Assembly (NCBI GenBank): GCA_027334785.1
Contig: DAHWQF010000024.1
Coordinates: 1 to 14,663 of the forward strand
Direction: 5' to 3'
Source: Acidimicrobiaceae bacterium
GTDB taxonomy: Bacteria; Actinomycetota; Acidimicrobiia; Acidimicrobiales; Palsa-688
Length of the DNA stretch: 14,663 nt
This document shows positions 5,119-12,616 of this stretch, piece by piece. Under the pieces are notes generated by a model. The model was given only the letters and a program-made list of their open reading frames with translations. It made no database searches and was not told where the DNA came from. Numbering within the stretch: the stretch's first letter is position 1; every line of letters starts with the position of its first letter. The position numbers and the translations under genes were made by a program.

Positions 5119-7966
5119 CGACAACCGGCAGGTTGGCAGAGAGGCCCGCGGGCTTGGGGTAGGGGTGCGCGTTGCCGAAGCCGTACACCTGCCCGGAGCT
5201 GGCTGCCATGAAGTAGCCGCCGTCGTTGGGGGTGAGCCCGATCCCCACGATGTCATGGACATGGATACCTTCTCCGGGGAGCGAGCCCAAGAAGTGCACC
5301 CCATGGCCGAATATGAAGGCCCCGCCATCGGCTCCTACTAGCACGTAGCCCCTGCCGGTCGAAGAGGGCAGGATGGCCTGGATGTCGTGCACGTGCTTAC
5401 CGATGCCGGGTAGGGAGCCGTAAAAGTGCGCCGAGCCAAAGGTGAACACGCCACCGTCGGCACCGACGAGCAGGTACCCGCTCCCGTTGGCGGAGGCCAC
5501 CATGCCAACCACGTCGTGCACGTGAAGGTGCAGTCCGGGTATCGAGCCGTGGAAGCGGGCGTCGCCGAAGCTGAACATCCCTCCGTCCTTGCCGATCAGC
5601 CAGTAGCCGTGCCCGTCGAGGGTCGGCGCAATGGCGGTTATGTCGTGGGGGTGCACGCCGATCGCTGGTGGGTCCCCGTAGGACTTGGCGTCCCCGAAGG
5701 CCCTCACGTAGCCGCCCGACGTCACGACCCAGTAGCCCTGGCCGTTGGGCGTGCCGGCCATGTCCACGACGTGACCGGCTGCCGGCGAGAAGTAAGCGCT
5801 GCCGAAGCTCGACGCGCCGCCCCGCCCGAAGACAGCCCCGTTGTGGGTGAGGAGCCAATAGCCGGTGGGCGGGAAGGCGACGGCCTCGACGAAGCCCCGC
5901 GACGAGGTTGATCGTTTAAAGCCGTTTGTCCCTGAGTAGACGGCGCGCACGAGGTGCTTGCCGCCCTTCCAGTACTTGACCCGGCAGTAGGCATGCCCCG
6001 AGCTGACTGGTTGGCCGGAACAGCCGGCGATCGGGTGCTTGCCTTCGACGAAGACGACCGAGCCACCCGTGGGCGCCGGCGAAATGGTGGCTGTGTAGGT
6101 TAGCGTTTGGCCGATGTGGGCCGGGTTGGCCGATGACGACACCGTCGTCGTCGTGGATTGCGGGCTCACGCGCTTGGGCGCGGTTGGCGGGGGCGCGCTA
6201 GTGCGGGGTGCTACGGACGCCTTGATGTTGCCTGAGAGCGTCGTCTGGTAAACGCCGGCGGCGGGGTTCTTGACGCCGGTCGCCACCACGTCTAGGTAGT
6301 TCCCTGCCGGCACCGTGGTGCCTACCGTCAAGGTGACGGAGTTACTACCCCCGCCCACGAGAGAGCTGGGGTGGGCAGAGAGGGCGCTATTGGTGAGGTC
6401 TACCACCGTGTAGTCGGCAAAGGCTACCGGGAAGACCGTCCCGGCCGGGGCGACGAGATTGATCGTGTCGTGGCCGGCCGCGAGGGTGGTGCTCGTTTGC
6501 AGGTCACCGATCGTGTACGTAGCTGCCGCTCCTGGCACTGTCGAGCTCAGCTCGATGCTCGCTCGCTGGGGCGCCGGGCCGGACGTGATCGTGTACGACG
6601 GCACGGTCGCCGGCACTGTGTCCGCGCTCGTCGACACCAAGAAGTTGGCTGCCGAGCCGCCGTAGCTGCCCGACCGCGGGTTGGTCACCCCGGTCACCTC
6701 GATGAAGACGTTGTCACCGGCGCCGAGAGCCTTGGGCACCGTCACCGCGAACTGGTTGGCACTCGAAGACCCCGCGACCGCGGAGGCATGGGCCGAAGAG
6801 GCTGGGATGGTGGACGACGCCGACGGGTTGGACGAGTCGACCACCGTGACGGCCGCGCTGGCAAAGGAAGTCCCCGCCGGCGCCACGAGCGTGACGTTGC
6901 CCCCAGCCGGCAGGGCAGTGGTCGGCCTGAACCCGACGATGTACTCGACGCCCGAAGCTCGAGAGCGCGTCTCCGATATGGCTATGGTCGGGTTGCCGAC
7001 TGAAGTGCCGATGAGGAACCTGGCGGTCGCCGGGGGAGCGCCCTGGGGCGCAGCGGCGGCAACCAGGTCTGACTGGGGCGTGTTCGGGTTGCGGACCCCG
7101 TCTACCACGACGGACAGTTCGTCTCCCGACGCCACGCCGGCGGCCAGCTTGATCACCACCTGCTGCCCCGTGCGGCCACCACCGACAGGGGCTACGGACA
7201 CCGCTTGCGGCACGCTGGAAGCGTGCGTGGTGAGGTCCTCCACCTTGTAGTAGGAGGGTGACGTGGGGAACCCGACGTTGTCGTCGATGCTCCCTCGGGC
7301 TGATGAGCTGATCGCTATCTTGTCGCCCGCTGCCAGCGCAGAAGCGGCTTTGAAGGCGCCGAGGGTGTACGTCGAGGAGCCTCCGATCAATGCCGGCGAG
7401 GCCACCGGGCTGAAGGAGGGAGCCTTGGCCGCGGCCACGATGGAAAAGCTTGCCGTGGTGGCCGGCGTGGTGTTCTTGGAGGTCGAGACACCAAGGCTGT
7501 AGGTCCCCGGGCTCGGCGGGTTGGTCGCGCCGATCACGTTCACGGAGAGCGAACTGTCAGCGGGGACCGATTTCGACAGCTTGAGCGTCACGCTGTGCCC
7601 GCCGTTAGCCAGGCTCACGTTAGAGGCGGTCTGGGTGCCGGACGAACTGGTGTTGTCGATGATGAAGTAGTCGTTTTGGCCGGACGGGAAGACCGCCCCT
7701 GACGGCGAGGCGATGGTGACGGTGTCCTGGCCTCCGTCCAACGCGGAGGGTGTCGTAAAGCCGACTGTGAAGTTGGCCGTGTCGCCCGCAACGTCGGGGT
7801 CGGCCGTAGCGGTCGCGTTGAGGACCGAGCCATTGCCGATCGTGTAGTGCTGTGTCTTCACGATGTTTTGTGCTGCGGCCGGCGGAGCGGCGCTCAGAGC
7901 CCCCACACCGGACAAGAGGGCTATGGTCGCCACGCTCATACCGATTCCAGTGGGTCTACGAAGCAT
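5102..7966 (-). CDS. Large exported surface protein: four repeated beta domains, Ig-like domain, C-terminal propeller-type repeats
   Basis: The product is 954 residues. Residues 1-33 are a Sec signal peptide (RRP, then a hydrophobic core, then APPAAAQ). Residues about 35-598 are four related domains of 130-140 residues. They share motifs such as ALxxGxDTVTIxAPxGxxFP, a Y-x-V-x-D strand, an SVTLxx...VPAG element and GVxNPxxGxY, and are Thr/Ser/Ala rich and nearly Cys-free. Residues about 600-692 form a bacterial Ig-like domain with a Cys pair (AGCSG...AYCRV). Residues 702-954 hold six 42-44 residue repeats starting at 702, 744, 787, 830, 873 and 917 with the pattern GYWLVGxDGGxFxFGxAxFYGS, probably a beta-propeller. 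There is no LPxTG or C-terminal membrane anchor. The role is likely extracellular matrix or adhesion, inferred from architecture only. The start is firm: AAGGAGGA lies at 7974-7981, 7 bases before ATG. Confidence 0.88.
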   Translation of the reverse strand: MLRRPTGIGMSVATIALLSGVGALSAAPPAAAQNIVKTQHYTIGNGSVLNATATADPDVAGDTANFTVGFTTPSALDGGQDTVTIASPSGAVFPSGQNDYFIIDNTSSSGTQTASNVSLANGGHSVTLKLSKSVPADSSLSVNVIGATNPPSPGTYSLGVSTSKNTTPATTASFSIVAAAKAPSFSPVASPALIGGSSTYTLGAFKAASALAAGDKIAISSSARGSIDDNVGFPTSPSYYKVEDLTTHASSVPQAVSVAPVGGGRTGQQVVIKLAAGVASGDELSVVVDGVRNPNTPQSDLVAAAAPQGAPPATARFLIGTSVGNPTIAISETRSRASGVEYIVGFRPTTALPAGGNVTLVAPAGTSFASAAVTVVDSSNPSASSTIPASSAHASAVAGSSSANQFAVTVPKALGAGDNVFIEVTGVTNPRSGSYGGSAANFLVSTSADTVPATVPSYTITSGPAPQRASIELSSTVPGAAATYTIGDLQTSTTLAAGHDTINLVAPAGTVFPVAFADYTVVDLTNSALSAHPSSLVGGGSNSVTLTVGTTVPAGNYLDVVATGVKNPAAGVYQTTLSGNIKASVAPRTSAPPPTAPKRVSPQSTTTTVSSSANPAHIGQTLTYTATISPAPTGGSVVFVEGKHPIAGCSGQPVSSGHAYCRVKYWKGGKHLVRAVYSGTNGFKRSTSSRGFVEAVAFPPTGYWLLTHNGAVFGRGGASSFGSAYFSPAAGHVVDMAGTPNGQGYWVVTSGGYVRAFGDAKSYGDPPAIGVHPHDITAIAPTLDGHGYWLIGKDGGMFSFGDARFHGSIPGLHLHVHDVVGMVASANGSGYLLVGADGGVFTFGSAHFYGSLPGIGKHVHDIQAILPSSTGRGYVLVGADGGAFIFGHGVHFLGSLPGEGIHVHDIVGIGLTPNDGGYFMAASSGQVYGFGNAHPYPKPAGLSANLPVVAIAST

Positions 7967-7993
7967 TCAGCAATCCTCCTTGAGTTGTTTTTG

Positions 7994-8043
7994 CAGGTAG
8001 GCCTGGAGCGGCCGCCGTGTACGCGGACACGTACCAGTACCTG
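7994..8043 (-). promoter_or_regulatory. Two-tier stem-loop in the leader of the surface-protein gene
   Basis: Outer arms caggta (7994-7999) and tacctg (8038-8043) pair fully and continue after a gcc bulge (8000-8002) with ctgg (8003-8006) and ccag (8034-8037). Inside, cgtgt (8016-8020) pairs with acacg (8027-8031) around a 6-nt loop. The element ends about 12 bases upstream of the ribosome binding site, so as RNA it could influence translation initiation or mRNA stability. There is no T-run and no riboswitch family I recognise. The pairing is visible; the function is inferred. Confidence 0.35.
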
Positions 8044-8085
8044 TTACCCGTCTGCCTTAGCCGCGACACATGAGAAGTGTCTCTT

Positions 8086-8112
8086 TCACAAAGCCCTCAC
8101 AAAATGCTCACA
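8086..8112. promoter_or_regulatory. Three TCACA direct repeats at exact 11-bp spacing
   Basis: The pentamer tcaca occurs at 8086-8090, 8097-8101 and 8108-8112; the first two extend to tcacaaa. On the surface-protein strand they read TTTGTGA, TTTGTGA, TGTGA about 120-145 bp upstream of its ATG, a normal position for an activator or repressor. Eleven-bp direct repeats are the typical footprint of OmpR/PhoB-type response regulators. MtrA of mycobacteria is described as recognising GTCACA-like direct repeats, which makes an MtrA-like regulator of cell-envelope genes a reasonable guess. The nearby hairpin gacac/gtgtc (8065-8081) may be unrelated. Confidence 0.4.
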
Positions 8113-8221
8113 CGCAAAGATTCCGCGAGACATGCAGGTACAGGCCCATTACTTCGCGCAGTTGTTGGGGAAAGATGGGGCCAGTGGCACCGCCGGAGCC
8201 ACCCGTTTCGGGTGTTACCCG

Positions 8222-8551
8222 CCTGAGGTCCGGCGAGCTCGGCAGCAGCTGGGAGCGAGCCTCCGCCTCCGCCACCTCGAAGGCAGCGAGGTCGCCTGGG
8301 TCCATCTGTCGCCCTCCCAGCTCGTCCGGTAGTTCGATGCCACGGTCAGGATGAGCCCGATGAGCTACCTGCGCCAGGCGCGGGTCAAGCGGATGGCGCA
8401 GCTGCTGGCTTCAACCGACCTGTCGATCGCTGAGGCGGCGCGTGCGGTCGGCTGGAGCGACCCGAACTACGCCAGCCGTTGCTTCCACGCCGCCGTCGGC
8501 GTCTCGCCGACCGAGTACCGCCGTCAGCGCGCCACGCCACTCGATACCTGA
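8222..8551 (+). pseudogene. AraC-family transcriptional regulator remnant with in-frame amber codon
   Basis: From 8351 the frame encodes MSPMSYLRQARVKRMAQLL followed by STDLSIAEAARAVGWSDPNY, ASRCFHAAVGVSPTEYRR: the second helix-turn-helix and C-terminal signature of AraC/XylS regulators. Reading upstream in the same frame gives FDATVR (8333-8350), then TAG (8330-8332), then VHLSPSQLVR (8300-8329), the first helix-turn-helix recognition segment. Intact homologues join these as HLSPSQLVR-x-FDATVGMSP, so the TAG replaces one residue in an otherwise collinear gene. Farther upstream (8222-8299) similarity fades (VRRARQQL may match VRRALxLL), and no N-terminal cupin or sensor domain is seen. No intact DNA-binding domain can be made unless the amber codon is suppressed or translation restarts at 8351. 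The family call is strong; the left boundary is approximate. Confidence 0.8.
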
Positions 8552-8896
8552 ATCATCGCGGGTCGCGGTGCCCGCGTGGGTCGACCGCATCCGCCGGGAG
8601 GGTACCGAGTAGCCACTTGATCTCATCCCACTGGCGTCTCTTTGCTCGACGTGGCGACGGAGGAGTTCGGCAGTCCTGGAACGGCCTCGGGCGCTACGGC
8701 GGCATTGGCGATCCCAGCCCCGACCAGAACTTCCGCAACCGGGCCGAGGCGAGAAGTGCGAGCGGCGGGAAGGCGAGGGGGGCGACGCCTTTGGCAAGAG
8801 TGACCCACCACGAGCGCCGCAGGTGCCCCGAGCGCATCTGCGCCGCCCGGTCCCGCAACCGAGGGCAGAACGGAACTCGTCTAGCCCAGCCGAGAG
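8552..8896. other. Gene-free stretch between the AraC remnant and the SRAP gene
   Basis: In these 345 bases both strands carry open frames, but all have the Arg/Pro/Ser/Ala-rich composition of GC-rich non-coding DNA. The only one with a hydrophobic stretch is a 47-codon minus-strand frame at 8694-8837. No terminator, repeat or RNA gene stands out. It may be decayed DNA belonging to the neighbouring AraC remnant. Confidence 0.5.
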
Positions 8897-9580
8897 CTAC
8901 AAAGCCACGGGCTCTACCAGGTCAGCACCATCGTTCTTCACAGAGTTCACCCTCGGCCCGACTTCCCAGCACTCGAGCAGGCCCTCCGGCGCCGGCACAA
9001 GGAGCCTTTCGAGCCGGCCGGGCGCGAGCGGGGCGGGGCGGATCCACTCGTCCCAAGCCTCAGGAGGAAGGAGCGCCGGCATCCGGCCATGGACGGGCTG
9101 CATGGTCGAGTTGGCCTCGGTCGTCACGAGCGCAACGCTCCTGAGCTTGTGGCCCTCAGCGTCGCGCCACAGGTCCCAGATGGCGGCCACGCCAAGCAAA
9201 GAGCGGTGGGCGGACTGGAAGTAGAACGGCTGCCTGGGCGCCTTCTCACCGAGCCCAGGCCGGCGCCACTCGTAGAAGCCCGAGAGAGGCACGATTACGC
9301 GCTTCGACGCGAGGCAACCACGGAAGACCGGCTTGTCTGCGATGGTCTCCGCTCGGGCGTTGATATAGGCCGAGCGGGCATCTTTTGCCCAGTGCGGAAC
9401 CAACCCCCACCTGAGCGCCTTCAGCTTTCGGGCCTTGTCCGGGCCGGCACCCATGACATAGACGGGCTGGCTGGGTGCGACGTTCCAGCTGATCGGCAGC
9501 TCGGGGGCGTCCACCTCAGCCACACCCAGGGAGGCGACAAGCTCGTCCCTCGGCAGAGTGTTGGTGGTCCGGCCACACAC
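8897..9580 (-). CDS. SRAP-domain (YedK/HMCES) abasic-site DNA-protein crosslink protein
   Basis: SRAP proteins bind abasic sites in single-stranded DNA and form a stable thiazolidine crosslink through the N-terminal cysteine once Met1 is removed, shielding the lesion. All diagnostic residues are present in this 227-residue protein: Cys2 in MCGR, Asn74 and Arg76 in YINARAET, Glu104 in SGFYEW and His164 in MQPVHGRMP, matching E. coli YedK Cys2, Asn75, Glu105 and His160. WNVAPSQ (32-38) and RWGLVPHWAK (57-66) are also conserved. The start is GTG at 9580; chemistry requires the cysteine at position 2, so this start is decisive even though no clear ribosome binding site precedes it. No LexA-like site was seen upstream. 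It is not clearly in an operon; rmuC, another DNA-repair gene, lies about 640 bp away on the opposite strand. Confidence 0.95.
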   Translation of the reverse strand: MCGRTTNTLPRDELVASLGVAEVDAPELPISWNVAPSQPVYVMGAGPDKARKLKALRWGLVPHWAKDARSAYINARAETIADKPVFRGCLASKRVIVPLSGFYEWRRPGLGEKAPRQPFYFQSAHRSLLGVAAIWDLWRDAEGHKLRSVALVTTEANSTMQPVHGRMPALLPPEAWDEWIRPAPLAPGRLERLLVPAPEGLLECWEVGPRVNSVKNDGADLVEPVAL

Positions 9581-9844
9581 GCGAAACCAGACTAGTCGGC
9601 GAGGACATAGCGGTTACTCGCTCTTGGATTGGTACTTCTGGTTAGCGCTGTCCATGGTCGAGCTGATCAGCCGCCTGCTCGAGCGTCAGACGATGATCGG
9701 ATAGTTCGTCCGACGAGTTAGTTCTGGAGATGGAGACCGAACGCGACTACGCGCCGGCTAGCCAGGTCCAACGAGCTTCGCGACCGGGCCGGTAAAGCCC
9801 CCAAAACTTCCTGGCAAGTCGCGCTAAGCCAGGCCCGCCGGACT

Positions 9845-10084
9845 GTGGACATGCTCGACGACCTTGACGCTTCAAGAGAGCGGCGAGAGCGCCTGGTGGA
9901 GGCGCTCGCGTACACGGCGAGTGCCAAGCGGGTGGACAAGACGCTGTTCGAAGATGTCCGCGAGGTCTTCGACCCGGCCGGTCACCGCCGGGGTTCACCA
10001 CTGCGAGACAGCGCGACAGGGTGCCCTAGCCTAGCGAGCACCACACACAGCTCCCTACGCCGCGCTGAGTTGCCGGCGAGCTGA
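9845..10084 (+). CDS. Small hypothetical protein, possibly a decayed gene
   Basis: I do not recognise this frame. It is open from 9722 to the TGA at 10082-10084, but the only standard start is GTG at 9845. The upstream part (9764-9844) reads like real protein, for example NELRDRAGKAPKTSWQVALS, and joins MLDDLDASRERRERLVEALA and KRVDKTLFEDVREVFDPAG without interruption, a charged, helical composition. The last 30 or so residues are Ser/Arg-rich and look non-coding. An ATG at 9730 in another frame ends after 22 codons, so a frameshift may have separated the true start from the body. It is either a short start-less remnant or a small GTG-started protein. Confidence 0.35.
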   Translation: MDMLDDLDASRERRERLVEALAYTASAKRVDKTLFEDVREVFDPAGHRRGSPLRDSATGCPSLASTTHSSLRRAELPAS

Positions 10085-10221
10085 CGCAGCGCTCCCTAGG
10101 CCGAGTGCTAGCGCACCCACGAGCCCGTATGACGCCCCCAATAAGTCAGCCGGTCGTCGCAGGTGGGTGGAGAGAGGCCTGCGGTCTCAAGGCCGACGGC
10201 GCTCGTGCCGATAGGGGCCAC

Positions 10222-11538
10222 ATGGTCGCATGGTTCCTGGCAGGAATAGTGGTAGGCGTGGCTGTGGCAGCTGCCGCGGCCATAGTTCTTCGGGGCCGAG
10301 AGGTGAAGCGCGTAGCAGAAACTCGGCGAGAGCAAGCAGTGGTGCTGGCCGACTTGCAGTCACAACTTACGAAAGCGCACGTTGAGTTGCAGACTGAGCG
10401 CGCCCTGGTAACACAGCGTCAAGTCGCTTGGGAAGAGGCTCAACGGCAGCTGACCGGCACATTCGCCGAGCTGTCGGCAAAGGCGCTCCAGCACAACAAC
10501 TCCCAGTTCCTTGAGTTGGCCAGCGCGAGGCTCAAGGAAGGCCAACAGGTGGCACAAAGCGAGCTGGAGCAACGCAAGCAGGCTATAGAGCACCTGCTGG
10601 CGCCGCTCCGGGAGCAGCTCAACAAGTACGAGGAGGGCCTCCGCCAACTGGAGTTGGAGCGGCAAAAAGCGTACACCAGCTTGGTGACCCAGGTGCAGAG
10701 CCTGGCAGTATCGGAGCAGCGCCTTCAGGCTGAGACTAGGAACCTGGTGACCGCCCTGCGAGCTCCGTCGACTCGTGGCCGGTGGGGGGAGCTCCAGCTA
10801 CGGCGCGTGGTCGAGGTGGCGGGGATGTTGGAGCACTGCGACTTCGAGGAGCAGGTTTCGGCTACCACAGAAGATGGGCGCCAGCGGCCCGACATGGTGG
10901 TGCACCTGCCCGGCTCGAAGCTCGTCATTGTCGACGCCAAGGTCCCTCTCCAAGCGTTCCTCGACGCCAACGACGCTACCGAGGAGGCTACGAGGCGCTC
11001 CCATCTGGCAAACCACGCTCGGCAGGTGCGGGCACACGTTGACATGCTGGCCAACAAGGCTTATTGGCAGCAGTTCGACCAGTCGCCCGAGTTCGTTGTG
11101 GCCTTCGTGCCCGGCGAGGCGCTTTTGAGCGCTGCGTTCGAGCAGGACCCCCACCTCCTGGAGTACGCCCTCGCCAAGCGGGTCCTTCTGGCGACACCGG
11201 TCAACCTCATTGCCTTGCTTCGCACGGTGGCGGCTAGCTGGCAGCACGAAGCCTTGACCGAGAATGCCCGCGAGGTGCAGCAGATGGGCCGCGACCTGTA
11301 CCGGCGCCTCTCGGCGTTCGGTGACCACCTTGCTCGCACCGGCAAAGGGCTCTCGACGGCGGTTGAAGCGTACAACAAGGCGGTCGGCTCTCTTGAGCGA
11401 AGCGTTCTCCCACAAGCTCGCCGGTTCCAAGAGTTGGGCGTCGTGGGGGATGCCGACAGGGACATGCCCGAACTGGAGGCTGTCGCCTCGTTGCCTCGCG
11501 AACTGCAGGCCCCAGAGCTAACCGCGATTACCCGATAG
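10222..11538 (+). CDS. rmuC: DNA recombination protein RmuC
   Basis: RmuC limits inverted-repeat-stimulated rearrangement in E. coli and is thought to be a membrane-tethered nuclease-like protein. This copy has 438 residues, a normal length. One membrane helix lies at residues 3-23, followed by a long Gln/Glu/Ala-rich coiled coil (about 25-175), then the RmuC core. The core opens with RGRWGE (185-190) and carries RPDMVV (222-227) and VDAK (237-240), consistent with a PD-(D/E)xK-like active site (Asp224, Asp238, Lys240). FVPGEA and ATPVNLIALLRTVAASW are also typical. The frame is open from 10105, but ATG at 10222 is chosen because it starts directly before the membrane helix and has a GGGG-containing site 7 bases upstream. 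It ends with TAG. It stands alone, with no operon partner. Confidence 0.93.
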   Translation: MVAWFLAGIVVGVAVAAAAAIVLRGREVKRVAETRREQAVVLADLQSQLTKAHVELQTERALVTQRQVAWEEAQRQLTGTFAELSAKALQHNNSQFLELASARLKEGQQVAQSELEQRKQAIEHLLAPLREQLNKYEEGLRQLELERQKAYTSLVTQVQSLAVSEQRLQAETRNLVTALRAPSTRGRWGELQLRRVVEVAGMLEHCDFEEQVSATTEDGRQRPDMVVHLPGSKLVIVDAKVPLQAFLDANDATEEATRRSHLANHARQVRAHVDMLANKAYWQQFDQSPEFVVAFVPGEALLSAAFEQDPHLLEYALAKRVLLATPVNLIALLRTVAASWQHEALTENAREVQQMGRDLYRRLSAFGDHLARTGKGLSTAVEAYNKAVGSLERSVLPQARRFQELGVVGDADRDMPELEAVASLPRELQAPELTAITR

Positions 11539-11895
11539 CGGACGCCGCTTACCGAGGCTAGAGACCCTCCCCTGCCAGCTATCTCGTCGTGGGACCGTTG
11601 ATGTGGCCCTCGGTGACACCCCTTCAGACCCGCTACCGACTGCCAAAAGCGGCCCGCCCGCCCGCGAACCCATCCGGGACAGGGCCGCGACCCAGGCCGG
11701 CTTCTGTGGCCCCGCCCCAGCGACGCGGCCCTCGGGCACTTCTTACCCGTCCCAGGGCCTCTAAGGCTGAGGCCCCCCCTTTTGGGCCTTACTTGCGGCG
11801 CTCCTGCACCCTTGGTGAGGCGTCAGGGCCGGAAAGTAGTGGCGCCCGCGCCGGCGAGGTAGGGCGCCGACGAGCCCGCCTCCTGGGCCGGGATG
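11539..11895. other. Gene-free stretch downstream of rmuC
   Basis: These 357 bases hold no coding frame with protein-like composition on either strand. Two weak hairpins are visible: agcgg-acg-ccgct (11537-11549), overlapping the rmuC stop, and aggccc/gggcct (11770-11775 with 11784-11789, loop rich in C and T). Neither is followed by a clear T-run, so terminator function is uncertain. If a complete helicase gene once lay here, this DNA keeps no readable trace of it. Confidence 0.5.
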
Positions 11896-11935
11896 TGGTT
11901 GGTTGGTTGGTTAGCTGGCTGGCTGGTTGGTTGGT
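11896..11935. repeat. Degenerate tetranucleotide repeat (TGGT/TGGC/TAGC), about 10 units
   Basis: A run of period-4 units (tggttggttggt, an interior tagctggctggctggt section, then tggttggt) covers 40 bases. It ends 6 bases before the first conserved codons of the truncated helicase fragment, and its only in-frame stop (TAG at 11912-11914) closes the helicase frame upstream. Confidence 0.9.
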
Positions 11936-12178
11936 GCGCCCCCTGGCGGGATAGGCATCACGAGGGTGGCCTTCGAAAGGCTCCCCGAGATTGTCTCCTA
12001 TGGCCTCCGCCTTGTCCAGAACTGCGCCTGCACCAACGGCTGCCCCTCGTGCGTGTTCCTCAGCCGTCGCCCCGATGGCAACAGGGACGTGTCGAAAGCT
12101 GGCGCCCTGAACATCCTCACACACCTCGATGCCGTGCTCAACAGGCACGACAAAGAGCAAGATAAAGACCTCGAATAG
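11927..12178 (+). pseudogene. C-terminal fragment of a DUF1998 (MrfA/DrmA-type) helicase
   Basis: The frame encodes 83 residues beginning VGAPPGGIGI, then AFERLPEIV, then a Cys33-x-Cys35-x3-Cys39-x2-Cys42 cluster inside NCACTNGCPSC, then DVSKAGALNIL. PGGIGxxxxAFExLPE followed by CxCxxGCPSC and a KAGAL segment is the end of DUF1998-containing superfamily 2 helicases, such as the mitomycin-repair helicase MrfA; related domains occur in DISARM DrmA/DrmB. The helicase motor (roughly 700 or more residues) is missing: there is no room for it after rmuC and the frame is closed by TAG at 11912-11914. The TTG at 11927 is a chance start. It ends 2 bp before the zinc-binding ORF, which may be an original neighbour. 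The family call is good; the particular subfamily is not resolvable from this end. Confidence 0.75.
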
Positions 12179-12180
12179 AC

Positions 12181-12435
12181 ATGCCACTCGATCCGAGCCA
12201 CTTTGGCAACCCTGCCGCGCTAGCACTTGAGTGCCCGACCTGCGGAGCCGCACCAGGCGATGTCTGCTGGGGCCGCAAGGACAGGCCGACATACGTGCAT
12301 TACCTTCACAAGGCTCGCCAGCAGATGTTGCGACCGCCCGTCACGCGCGAGAAATGGCACGGGAAAGCGAACGTGATCCGAGCCGCCATGCGCAAGGCGC
12401 CCCTTCCGGTCTATGAACGTTGCCAAGGCGCCTGA
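12181..12435 (+). CDS. Small zinc-binding CxxC protein
   Basis: The product is 84 residues. Residues 17-46 read ECPTCGAAPGDVCW...HYLHKAR, a Cys18-x2-Cys21-x7-Cys29-x13-His43 pattern. It is the type of short zinc-ribbon (CPxCGAxPGxxC...HxxR) found in many small actinobacterial and actinophage proteins of unknown function. The C-terminus is basic, with several Arg/Lys. ATG at 12181 lies 2 bp after the stop of the helicase fragment, suggesting they were once co-transcribed. No strong ribosome binding site is visible. It converges on the minus-strand 61-residue gene. The zinc motif is seen directly; any nucleic-acid-binding role is a guess. Confidence 0.65.
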   Translation: MPLDPSHFGNPAALALECPTCGAAPGDVCWGRKDRPTYVHYLHKARQQMLRPPVTREKWHGKANVIRAAMRKAPLPVYERCQGA

Positions 12436-12616
12436 GACGACATCACCTGGAACAGCCACGACAAGGCGGTGGGGTGCCTCGCCAGCAACCAAGCCATTGC
12501 TGCAGCCGTCCGTGGCCGTTGCTGCTATCGCCCCCGCCTCCGGCCGTCCATGGCCTCCGGCGGAGTTGGTCCCGTCACCCGACGCCACGCCAGCATCCCC
12601 AACAACGGCTCGAGCC

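Noticed and set aside
8694..8837. 47-codon minus-strand frame with a hydrophobic stretch (VTLAKGVAPLAFPPLALLA)
   Set aside because: It has no clear ribosome binding site and is surrounded by Arg/Pro/Ser-rich chance frames. One hydrophobic run in GC-rich DNA is not enough to call a membrane peptide.
9585..9711. Plus-strand open frame reading SLLDWYFWLALSMVELISRL before a TAG
   Set aside because: It is short, lacks a start before ATG 9654 (which leaves only 19 codons), and overlaps the SRAP upstream region. It resembles a membrane segment but has no other support.
11537..11549. Hairpin agcgg-acg-ccgct at the end of rmuC as a terminator
   Set aside because: It overlaps the stop codon, has only a 5-bp stem with a 3-nt loop and no T-run after it.
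12220..12588. 122-codon minus-strand frame opposite the small zinc-binding gene
   Set aside because: The plus strand carries a specific Cys/His zinc pattern, whereas this frame has no recognisable motif and ends inside it; it is taken as an antisense shadow.
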